From Methylotenera sp. (GTDB lineage: Bacteria > Pseudomonadota > Gammaproteobacteria > Burkholderiales > Methylophilaceae): a DNA stretch of 46,312 bases. Within the stretch, counting starts at the first letter, position 1. Each line of letters begins with the position of its first letter. Shown here piece by piece: positions 26,701-33,910 of the stretch. The notes beneath the pieces are model-generated. The model saw only the letters and a list, made by a program, of their open reading frames with translations, did not search any database and was not told the DNA's origin. Location: the NCBI RefSeq assembly GCF_013141425.1, contig NZ_JABFRA010000071.1, positions 1 through 46,312 of the forward strand, given 5' to 3'. The position numbers and the translations under genes are program-made.

Positions 26701-29226
26701 TACCAGCGTTCGCTGCTAGACAATTTCCCCTTCATGGTTTGGCTGAAAGACAATAAACATCGCTACCTTGCGGTCAATCAGGCTTTTGCTAATGCCAGTG
26801 GTTTTGCATCCGAGGAGTTGCTACGCGGTAAATCAGATTTAGAAGTCTGGCCGAGAGAATTAGCAAAAAAATACCGTGAGGATGATATTGCCGTTATTAA
26901 TGATGGGCAACCAAAGGCTGCTGAAGAGATGATACAAATCAATGGTCAGTCCGTCTGGTTTGAAACTTATAAATCGCCTGTCACAATTGATGGTCAAGTA
27001 GTTGGTACGGTTGGTTTTGCACGCGACATTAATCTACGTAAACGGTTTGAAATGTTTGAGCAGTTCCGCAGTCACATTCTTGGTTTATTGATTGAAGATA
27101 TTAAGCTAGATCAGATATTGGAAGAAGTTGTGCTGGGCGTGGAAAAATGTAACCCTGGAATGATTTGTAGCATTCTTATGCTGGATTTGGATGGCAGGCA
27201 TTTGGTGAATATAGTCGCACCAAATTTACCGCCTTTCTATAATGCAGCTATTGATGGTATTGAAATTGGTTTGGGCGTCGGCTCTTGTGGCACTGCGGCG
27301 TTTACAGGAGAGCGAGTGATTGTAGAAGATATCGCCACACATCCGTATTGGGAAAATTACAAAGAGCTTGCGCTAAGCTCTGGCTTGGCCGCTTGTTGGT
27401 CTGAGCCTATTTTGGCTTCCAGCGGAAAAGTGCTCGGTACTTTTGCAATTTATCATCAAGAACCGCACGCCCCGAGTGATGCAGACATAAAAATGATTGC
27501 GCAAATTGCTAATCTGGCCAGCATCGCGATTGAACGTAAAAATGCAGAAGATGATCTTCGCATTGCCTCCATTGCGTTTGAATCGCAAGAAGGCATGATG
27601 GTGACAGACGCTAAAAACATTATTTTAAAAGTGAATAAAGCTTTCTGTGATATTACTGGCTATACAGTAGAAGAGGCCATCGGCCACACGCCGCGTTTGC
27701 TGAGTTCTAGTCAGCATACCGAAGGTTTTTATGATGCACTATGGGAATGTGTACATGCCACGGGGCATTGGGCCGGTGAAGTGTATAACCGCCGTAAAAA
27801 TGGCGAGGTATTCCCGCAACATTTAACGGTAACCGTTGTAAAAGATGCTTACGGTGTTGTGACTAACCATGTGGCGACTTTAACCGACATCACCATGAAT
27901 AAAGCCGCAGCGGAAGAAATTAAGCATCTGGCGTTTTACGATTCCCTCACAGGCTTGCCGAATCGACGTTTGATGGTGGATAGGCTTAACCAGGCCTTAG
28001 TGTTTAGTAACCGAACTGGGCGCGATGGGGCGGTGCTATTTTTGGACCTTGACCATTTTAAAACGCTGAATGATTCCTTGGGCCACGATGTAGGCGACTT
28101 GCTGCTACAGCAAGTGGCTGAACGTTTATCAGCCTGTGTACGTGAGGGTGATACTGTTGCGCGTTTAGGTGGCGATGAATATGTAGTGTTGCTAGAAGAC
28201 TTAAGTGAAGTGGCGACTGAGGCGGCCGCCCAGGTTGAGTTGATTGGCGAAAAAATTCTGGCTTCGCTTAATGCGGCCTATCAGCTTGGTCAGCACGAAT
28301 ATCATTGCACGCCAAGCGTAGGCGTGGCGCTGTTCAGCAATCATAATCAATCGCAAGAAGAGCTCTTGAAACATGCAGATATCGCCATGTATCAGGCCAA
28401 AAAAGCCGGTAGAAATACCATACGATTCTTTGATCCAAAAATGCAGGAAGTGATTAATACGCGGGTGGACCTTGAGCGCGAATTGCGCAAAGCGTTAGAA
28501 AAACATCAACTTCATTTGTATTATCAAATTCAGGTCGACGTTTCGGGCCGTGCGATGGGTGCAGAAGCGCTAATTCGCTGGTTGCATCCTGAGCATGGTT
28601 TGGTTTCGCCCTTCCACTTTATTCCATTAGCTGAAGAAACAGGTTTGATATTGCCGATTGGTCAGTGGGTGTTGGAAACCGCTTGCGCTCAGCTAAAAAG
28701 TTGGGAAAAGCATGAACTCACACGTGATTTGACGCTATCAATTAACGTCAGCGCTAAGCAATTCCGTCAAGCCGATTTCGTAAACCAAGTACAAGAAGCC
28801 ATTAAACGATACGCCATTAATCCGATGCGGCTAAAACTGGAACTTACAGAGAGCATGCTTTTGGATAACATTGAAGACACAGTCGCCACCATGAATAAAT
28901 TGAAAGAGGTGGGAATTCGCTTCTCGCTTGATGATTTTGGTACAGGCTATTCTTCTTTACAATATCTCAAGCGTTTACCTTTGTATCAGCTCAAAATTGA
29001 CCAGTCCTTTGTGCGCGATATCGCGGTCGATAGCAGTGATCAAGCGATTGTGCGTACCATCATTGCAATGGCGCATACGCTTAATTTAAACGTCATCGCC
29101 GAAGGTGTAGAAACCGAAGAGCAGCAAGGCTTATTGCTCAATAACGGCTGCACTCATTACCAAGGTTATTTCTTCGGCAGGCCTGTGCCGATTGAGCAGT
29201 TTGAAGTGCTATTAGCCAACGGCTGA
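23767..29226 (+). CDS. Membrane multi-PAS/GAF diguanylate cyclase-phosphodiesterase (GGDEF-EAL)
   Basis: A 1,819-residue c-di-GMP enzyme. Residues 1-190 hold about five or six membrane helices. Eight PAS-like domains begin near 208, 334, 460, 587, 711, 848, 976 and 1262, with a GAF domain at about 1098-1250. GGDEF runs from about 1384, with an intact RLGGDEY active site (about 1468) and an RxxD inhibitory site (REGD) five residues before it. EAL runs from about 1575 to the end, with intact EALIRW, NVSAKQF, LELTES, DDFGTGYSSL and IAEGVE motifs, so both activities may be possible. PAS3/PAS5 and PAS4/PAS8 are near-duplicates. It probably sets c-di-GMP for motility, given its place between flgMN and the motCD operon, though the signal is unknown. 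Confidence 0.93.
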   Translation: MKNQNQQLALLSNQLAYLLKANNGALISSVILASILAYMMRDAVPLTLIFSWWALLIVVTIGRMLVLFRYKRQPVHDIASLQARLKVFRFGVLIGGLLWGLAGLLMFPEINSEHRIFLIFTLVGISSGVVISYGVDRFSAALFALPIILPLIILLLMSGDAFSLAMGLVGIVYLAYLYVSVSQSNKSLFENFNLQFQANEREKLIASNAVMHQTILDRAMNGFWLTDFQGKLLQVNEAYCRMSGYSQQELLELHVHDLDANESSEVNVRHKDDILSQGEGRFETVHKRKDGSMFEVEVSAQFSAADGGQFVVFIQDITERKKLQTVQEDEQLRLKKIASRLSGVVYEFRLRPDGSACFPYASEAIKQIYRVSPEEVREDASKVFDILHPDDYDKVAKSIQESAKNLSPWSLEYRVKFADESVHWLHGNALPEQESSGAILWHGYITDITERKQIEQDLVDSEYRWKFAIEGSGDGVWDWNIKTDQVKFSKRWKEMLGYAENDDLETGKAWVNLIHPDDQTRVAETLQSYLDGKSPSYVVEFRMQCKDQSYKWILARGLVVSQSEDGKPSRMLGTHTDITQRKQSEIELSIAATAFESQESIMICDANKVMVRVNDAFIKTTGYSAQEAIGKTPSILSSGRHDGAFYKAMWEIINSTGKWSGEVWNKRKNGEIYPEQLTISTVKDANGEVAYYLGSVVDITEREKTEQELIESEYRWKFAIEGAGDGVWDVNVQTNEAKYSKRWAQMLGYEEDDILPSREEWISRLHPEDKDRVLNAGQDYLDGKANSYVVEYRLKCKDESYKWMLSRGMVVSHSEDGKALRMIGTQEDITERKLAEEKLKRMQVELMESHERYVDLYEFAPIGYLSVNQHGMIAEVNWKVTALLGLPRKQINQHRMEQFIAEDDKGRWRRQFAIMKELQGGEELSLDLNMMNDDGTTFNASLHCLRMDDDEDQPILRITIEDVTQLRQAELASKIREGYQRSLLDNFPFMVWLKDNKHRYLAVNQAFANASGFASEELLRGKSDLEVWPRELAKKYREDDIAVINDGQPKAAEEMIQINGQSVWFETYKSPVTIDGQVVGTVGFARDINLRKRFEMFEQFRSHILGLLIEDIKLDQILEEVVLGVEKCNPGMICSILMLDLDGRHLVNIVAPNLPPFYNAAIDGIEIGLGVGSCGTAAFTGERVIVEDIATHPYWENYKELALSSGLAACWSEPILASSGKVLGTFAIYHQEPHAPSDADIKMIAQIANLASIAIERKNAEDDLRIASIAFESQEGMMVTDAKNIILKVNKAFCDITGYTVEEAIGHTPRLLSSSQHTEGFYDALWECVHATGHWAGEVYNRRKNGEVFPQHLTVTVVKDAYGVVTNHVATLTDITMNKAAAEEIKHLAFYDSLTGLPNRRLMVDRLNQALVFSNRTGRDGAVLFLDLDHFKTLNDSLGHDVGDLLLQQVAERLSACVREGDTVARLGGDEYVVLLEDLSEVATEAAAQVELIGEKILASLNAAYQLGQHEYHCTPSVGVALFSNHNQSQEELLKHADIAMYQAKKAGRNTIRFFDPKMQEVINTRVDLERELRKALEKHQLHLYYQIQVDVSGRAMGAEALIRWLHPEHGLVSPFHFIPLAEETGLILPIGQWVLETACAQLKSWEKHELTRDLTLSINVSAKQFRQADFVNQVQEAIKRYAINPMRLKLELTESMLLDNIEDTVATMNKLKEVGIRFSLDDFGTGYSSLQYLKRLPLYQLKIDQSFVRDIAVDSSDQAIVRTIIAMAHTLNLNVIAEGVETEEQQGLLLNNGCTHYQGYFFGRPVPIEQFEVLLANG

Positions 29227-29243
29227 AATTAGGTGCTGTCGGT

Positions 29244-30101
29244 TTAAGGCTTAAGCGTTTTAGGTGCTTCAGCTTGTGTGGCGGGGCTTTGAGGTGTTAT
29301 TTCCAATCCAAAGCCTGTTTGATTTTGCGCTTCAGTCTGACCTTCGTACAGAATCATTATCGACACGCGACGGTTTTTGGCGCGTCCTTCTACGCTGACG
29401 TTCTCGGCAAGCGGTTGCGTTGAGCCAAAACCAAGCGCACTTAATCTTGCCTCAGCAATACCTGCATCGCTTAACATTCTCACTACGCTACTAGCGCGTA
29501 CCGCAGAGAGTTCCCAGTTTGAGAAAAAAGTCTCGTTGTGAATGGCGATATTATCGGTATGCCCTTCTACTTGTATCAAGCGTTCATTGTCTTTAATCAA
29601 TGTGGCTACTTCATTCAGCACGCCAGAGGCTGCTGACGCTAAATCAGCCGAACCTGGGCTAAATAACAGACTGTCGTTGATGTCGATACGAATGCCGCGA
29701 TTATTTTGCATCACGCGTACTTTATTCTCGTTAATCAATGGTGCGAGTTTGTTTGAGATATCAACCGCCATGCGTGTCATGGCTTCACGCTCGCGGCGCA
29801 TTTTCTCGTTGTAAAGGTGCGTTAGCGGTAAGGGTTTAACAACGGAGTAGGGTTGCCCTTTGAGTTTGTTGTTCGCACCTGAAATGGGCTTACTGTTGAT
29901 TTTGATTGGGCTTGAAATGCTGCCACCAGTAAACGCGTTGCCCATGGAAGACATTAGCTCATTGTATTTACCCTGATTGACCGAGGAAATGGAATACATC
30001 ACCACAAAAAATGCAAAGAGCAGGGTGATGAAATCGGCGTAAGAAACCAGCCAGCGGTCTGTGCTTTCTTCGTCATCGTCAAGGGGCGGTCTTCTAATCA
30101 T
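29244..30101 (-). CDS. motD: Flagellar motor stator protein MotD (MotB-like)
   Basis: A 285-residue stator subunit with one membrane helix bearing the proton-binding aspartate in SYADFITLLFAFF (Asp23), a plug-like segment, and a C-terminal OmpA-like peptidoglycan-binding domain (IQVEGHTDNIAIHN...NWELSAVRASSVVRML, then NRRVSIMIL). It differs from MotB at 40959 and pairs with the MotC gene just upstream in transcription order (24 bp gap). The name follows the Pseudomonas MotCD pattern. It converges with the GGDEF/EAL gene, with only 17 bp between the stops and no visible terminator. Confidence 0.92.
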   Translation of the reverse strand: MIRRPPLDDDEESTDRWLVSYADFITLLFAFFVVMYSISSVNQGKYNELMSSMGNAFTGGSISSPIKINSKPISGANNKLKGQPYSVVKPLPLTHLYNEKMRREREAMTRMAVDISNKLAPLINENKVRVMQNNRGIRIDINDSLLFSPGSADLASAASGVLNEVATLIKDNERLIQVEGHTDNIAIHNETFFSNWELSAVRASSVVRMLSDAGIAEARLSALGFGSTQPLAENVSVEGRAKNRRVSIMILYEGQTEAQNQTGFGLEITPQSPATQAEAPKTLKP

Positions 30102-30125
30102 ACGAGTTCTAAAATGGAAATTTGA

Positions 30126-30866
30126 TTAGCGAAGGTAAGCCAACAGACGTTCTTCAACGATTCTGGGATGATCGCCACTGGCAATCGAGACCCAGGCATT
30201 TAATAGCATTTCACGACGCATCATTTCATGTTGTATTAATGCTTTAAGTTTATTGGAAATAGGCAAGAACACTAAATTAGCTAAACCCACGCCATAGATG
30301 GTGGCAACAAACGCCACGGCAATGCCGCTACCCAGTTTGCTTGGGTCAGAAAGGTTTTCCATCACATGAATCAAACCGAGTACCGCACCTAAAATGCCAA
30401 CGGTAGGCGCATAGCCGCCAGCGGCATTCCATATTTTTGCAGCATTGCGTTGTTGAATTTCGTAAAAATGCATATCAATCGCCATGACTTGGCGTAACTT
30501 GTCTGGCGGTGTGCCGTCAATCATCAGCCTTAAGCCTTTTTGGATGAAAGGTTCAGTCTCTTTTTTCATGTACGGCTCTAACATGAAAATACCTTCTTTG
30601 CGGGCAAAGTGGCTCCATTGGTTAATGCGTTTGGCGAGTTCCTGCCTGTCATCGATAGGTGGAGAAAATACTTGGCGCACAAAAAGCAGCCCAGCAATAA
30701 AGTTTTTGGTATTGGTTTGCACTAATACCGCACCAAAGGTGCCGCACATCACAATTAAAAAGGCCGCAGGCTGAATCAGCGAGCCAATTTGCCCGCCTTC
30801 CACTGCTTGGCCGACTAATATGCCGATTAAGGCAAGGGCTAAGCCACCTAAGCTACTCCAGTCCAT
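30126..30866 (-). CDS. motC: Flagellar motor stator protein MotC (MotA-like)
   Basis: A 246-residue stator protein with four membrane helices, near 4-20, 28-45, 150-170 and 180-200. The TM3/TM4 region has the family pattern GGYAPTVGILGAVLGLIHVMENL and IAVAFVATIYGVGLANLVFLPISNKLK. The cytoplasmic loop carries charged residues (AKRINQWSHFARKEG) that contact FliG in known stators. It overlaps fliA by 19 bp and is followed by motD. It represents a second stator distinct from MotA at 40057. Confidence 0.93.
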   Translation of the reverse strand: MDWSSLGGLALALIGILVGQAVEGGQIGSLIQPAAFLIVMCGTFGAVLVQTNTKNFIAGLLFVRQVFSPPIDDRQELAKRINQWSHFARKEGIFMLEPYMKKETEPFIQKGLRLMIDGTPPDKLRQVMAIDMHFYEIQQRNAAKIWNAAGGYAPTVGILGAVLGLIHVMENLSDPSKLGSGIAVAFVATIYGVGLANLVFLPISNKLKALIQHEMMRREMLLNAWVSIASGDHPRIVEERLLAYLR

Positions 30867-31585
30867 GATCTCTCTTTTAAATTCGCGCGTAATCTTGCCA
30901 CAGCCTGGCTATGTAATTGGCATACACGTGATTCAGAAACATTCATCACCGCACCAATTTCTTTTAAATTTAGTTCCTGCTCGTAATAAAGCCCCATCAG
31001 TATTTTTTCACGTTCAGGCAGGGAGGTAATGGCATCGACTAGCGCTTCACGGAAGTCACCATCGAGTAGCACTTTAATGGGATCGCCACTGTCGCTATCG
31101 GTATTAAAACGGTCAAGAAAGTGTTCACCATTTTCAGATTCATGAAAATCTTCATAATAAATGAGCTGATGGCCGCCGCTGTCACCCAACATTTCGTAAT
31201 AATCATCGAGTGATAATTGTAATTTTTTTGCCACTTCGCTTTCTGTTGGCGGTTTACCGAGTTGTTGTTCAAGCTGGCTGATGGCACTTTCTACGTCGCG
31301 CATGTTCTTACGCACACTGCGTGGAAGCCAATCAGCACTGCGCAATTCGTCCAACATCGCACCGCGAATTCTTTGCACCGCATAGGTTTCAAACTGTGCA
31401 CCGTGGGTGTCTTCATAGCGATTAATCGCGTCTAGCAAACCCATCATGCCAGCTTGCACCAAATCATCCAGTTCTACACTAGGTGGCAGCTTGGCTTTAA
31501 GCTGATAAGCGAGTTTTTTTACCAATACGGCGTGTTTGTTCAACAGTTCGTCTTTTTGGTCTTTTTTTCCATAAACGGTATACAT
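30848..31585 (-). CDS. fliA: RNA polymerase sigma factor FliA (sigma-28)
   Basis: A 245-residue flagellar sigma factor with region 2 (ELDDLVQAGMMGLLDAINRYEDTHGAQFETYAVQRIRGAMLDELR), region 3 (SVRKNMRDVESAISQLEQQLGKPPTESEVA) and region 4 with a helix-turn-helix (LPEREKILMGLYYEQELNLKEIGAVMNVSESRVCQLHSQAVARLR). It recognises promoters of the TAAAGTTT-N11-GCCGATAA kind, several of which lie in this window. It is inhibited by FlgM (22603). It is co-transcribed with flhBAFG upstream and motCD downstream. Confidence 0.97.
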   Translation of the reverse strand: MYTVYGKKDQKDELLNKHAVLVKKLAYQLKAKLPPSVELDDLVQAGMMGLLDAINRYEDTHGAQFETYAVQRIRGAMLDELRSADWLPRSVRKNMRDVESAISQLEQQLGKPPTESEVAKKLQLSLDDYYEMLGDSGGHQLIYYEDFHESENGEHFLDRFNTDSDSGDPIKVLLDGDFREALVDAITSLPEREKILMGLYYEQELNLKEIGAVMNVSESRVCQLHSQAVARLRANLKERSWTGVA

Positions 31586-31599
31586 AGTGAACCTCTAAG

Positions 31600-32439
31600 C
31601 TAGATAAATGATGCCTGATTATTGGCGGCACTAAGTTCTTGTTTGCAATAAACGGGTTTGTAATCTAAACGTTCTGCCAGTTGTTTAAAGGCGCTAGAAG
31701 CAGCCGCCATCGGAAATGCATCAATTACCGAGCGACCAAGTTTGGCGGCACGGTTAAGGTGATCATCGTTAGGTATCGCACCAAAAAATTCCAGTTCAAT
31801 TTGCATAAAACGTCTTGCCACTTGAGCAATGTTGTTAAAAACAATTTGCGCCTGCGCATCGCTTGCATCCTCAACCACAATGCCAAAAGCTCGTCGACCT
31901 AATTGGCTGCAAATTTGTTTAATTAAGGTGTAAGCCTGCTTGATGGATTCTGGACGACGTGTGAGCTGGACGATGATTTCACCTTGGTTAAGAATTTTTA
32001 AGGGCAATAGATTATTTTCATTGAGAGTTGCATCAACCAAAACAATTTCATACTGACGCGCGAGCTCACCAAAAATAGCATTCACTTGGCTGTTTAGCTT
32101 ACTGTCTTGTGCAATATTGAATTGATTTTTCTGCATGAGCTTGCTTATGCTAAAGCCATGTGGAGTGCTGGCAATGGCCGCTTCTATTGAATGGCTTTCG
32201 TTGGCAACATCAAATAAGGATGGCAAATTATTTGCGTTATAGCTCGATTCACGGGAGTTTTCAGAAGCATGCACAATCAGTACATCGCTGCCATGGCAAC
32301 ATATAGTTGCGGCGAGGTTCGTCATCATGCGTGGCTGGTCATGGTTAGTTGCTGCGGAAATGATAGACACTACCCTAGGCTTTGGTGCCGCCATAATACG
32401 GCGTAAGCCTGCAGCTTGATCGTTTTGAAAATTAGACAT
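31600..32439 (-). CDS. flhG: FlhG-like MinD-family protein with degenerate ATPase motifs
   Basis: A 279-residue protein in the flhG slot, directly after flhF with an 8-bp overlap. The N-terminal DQAAGLRRIM matches the FlhG activation helix (normally DQA..LR). The MinD-like fold is recognisable (MMTNLAATICCHGSDVLIV, then YEIVLVDATLNEN and EFFGAIPNDDHLNRAAKLGRSVIDAFP). The deviant Walker A motif (normally KGGVGKT) is replaced by SAATNHDQPRM, and the Asp after the second strand is His (VLIVHA). It is therefore unlikely to bind or hydrolyse ATP in the usual way. It could still use its DQAAGL helix to stimulate the FlhF GTPase. Spacing to fliA is 14 bp. Confidence 0.85.
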   Translation of the reverse strand: MSNFQNDQAAGLRRIMAAPKPRVVSIISAATNHDQPRMMTNLAATICCHGSDVLIVHASENSRESSYNANNLPSLFDVANESHSIEAAIASTPHGFSISKLMQKNQFNIAQDSKLNSQVNAIFGELARQYEIVLVDATLNENNLLPLKILNQGEIIVQLTRRPESIKQAYTLIKQICSQLGRRAFGIVVEDASDAQAQIVFNNIAQVARRFMQIELEFFGAIPNDDHLNRAAKLGRSVIDAFPMAAASSAFKQLAERLDYKPVYCKQELSAANNQASFI

Positions 32440-33910
32440 GGCTCAACCCCGCTAATTGTGTTGTTAATGTATTGCCAACGGTGTTGCCCATGACAAACGG
32501 CAACTCATCTGCCAAGAACTGAAAAGCTTGATTGCAGTTTGCTTTAAGATTTAATGCATGCTGAATCAAATAGGCTTTATTGGCGAGATGGATATCTTCA
32601 GGCACACGTTGTCCATTCGCTACGTAGAATAATTTCAGTTTTTCCCGAATCACCACATCCAGGGCGTTACCTATGGTCGCGGCTTCGTCTAACTTGGTGA
32701 TAATGCATCCATCTAAACCTTTGCCTTTATAGGCTTTAATCACGTCAGCCAGTGTTTCACCTGTGCTGGTTGCATTTAGACACAACAGTTTTTTAACCGG
32801 TAAATTGGTGCTTGAAAGCATGGCAATTTGCTCGGCTACCATGCGGTCGCGCTGGCTCACACCTACTGTATCAATCAGAATAGTGTGTTTGTTTTTAAGT
32901 TCATTGAGTGCAATTTTTAAGTCAGCTTCGTCTTTCACGGCGTGAACCATTACGCCAAGAATTTTGCCGTAGATTCGGAGTTGCTCGTGACCGCCAATAC
33001 GATAAGCATCTGTGGTAATAATGCCTAAGTTTTGCGTGCCGTGCTTCATAACATAACGTGCCGCTAATTTTGCCGTGGTTGTGGTCTTGCCTACACCTGT
33101 TGGGCCAATCAAGGCAAAAATACCACCTTGGTCAAACACTTCAGTTTCATTTTCAATGGTGTTTAAGTTAATGCCGAGAATCGACTTAATCCAAGCGGTT
33201 GCTTTATCTTCCGCTAAGTTTTCAGGCATTTTTTCTGTGAGTTGTCTTGATAAAGCAGCGCTAAAACCAGCGGATAAAAGATTGCTCAATATTTTAGACT
33301 TTACCGGGTCGCGTTGCTGAATGTTGCCCCATGAAATAGCGGTGAGTTGCGATTCAATCACGCTACGCATATTGCGCATTTCGTTGAGCATTTCAGTGAT
33401 TTGTGCACTTGTTTGTGGCTGACCAAGTTTTTCAGCCATGGCAGGGCGGCTTAATGAAGCACTGCTTGGTTTCACTTGGGGAGCTGCTGGTTTAGCTGCT
33501 ACTTGCGGTTTATTCAGCGCTACGCTTCTTTTTTGTTCTGCACGTTTAATGATTTCGTCGTAATCATCCATCTCAGCTATAAACGGTTGTGTAGTAAATG
33601 GCTCTTCAAGACCGTTTTCTAGGAAGGTCGTATTTTCTAGGCTAGCATGGGAATCCGCCGCTTGTGCGCGATTATTCTTATGCAATAGCGAAAGCAGTGT
33701 TGGCGGGTCGATACTTTCCTCGCTCACTTTAAATGGGCGATTTTCATCTCTAGCCACCATGGCGTTCATGTCTTCTTCTCTGAAGGCCATGATTTCATTG
33801 CCGCCATTCATCGCTCGATTCGAGAGAATCACGGCATCGTCGCCTAACTCTTTTCGCACCATGCTCAGTGCTTCGCGTGAGTTTTTTCCGAAAAAACGTT
33901 TAATGTTCAT
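32432..33910 (-). CDS. flhF: Flagellar SRP-like GTPase FlhF
   Basis: A 492-residue GTPase. The N-terminal B-domain (MNIKRFFGKNSREALSMVRKELGDDAVILSNR) is typical, followed by a long linker and the NG domain with P-loop GPTGVGKTTTTAKLAA (about residue 268), then TTDAYRIGGHEQLRIYGKILGV, DTVGVSQRD and TKLDEAATIGNALDVV. In other bacteria it fixes the site of polar flagellum assembly. The start overlaps the flhA stop by 4 bp (ATGA), suggesting translational coupling. All GTPase motifs look intact, unlike its FlhG partner. Confidence 0.96.
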   Translation of the reverse strand: MNIKRFFGKNSREALSMVRKELGDDAVILSNRAMNGGNEIMAFREEDMNAMVARDENRPFKVSEESIDPPTLLSLLHKNNRAQAADSHASLENTTFLENGLEEPFTTQPFIAEMDDYDEIIKRAEQKRSVALNKPQVAAKPAAPQVKPSSASLSRPAMAEKLGQPQTSAQITEMLNEMRNMRSVIESQLTAISWGNIQQRDPVKSKILSNLLSAGFSAALSRQLTEKMPENLAEDKATAWIKSILGINLNTIENETEVFDQGGIFALIGPTGVGKTTTTAKLAARYVMKHGTQNLGIITTDAYRIGGHEQLRIYGKILGVMVHAVKDEADLKIALNELKNKHTILIDTVGVSQRDRMVAEQIAMLSSTNLPVKKLLCLNATSTGETLADVIKAYKGKGLDGCIITKLDEAATIGNALDVVIREKLKLFYVANGQRVPEDIHLANKAYLIQHALNLKANCNQAFQFLADELPFVMGNTVGNTLTTQLAGLSHV

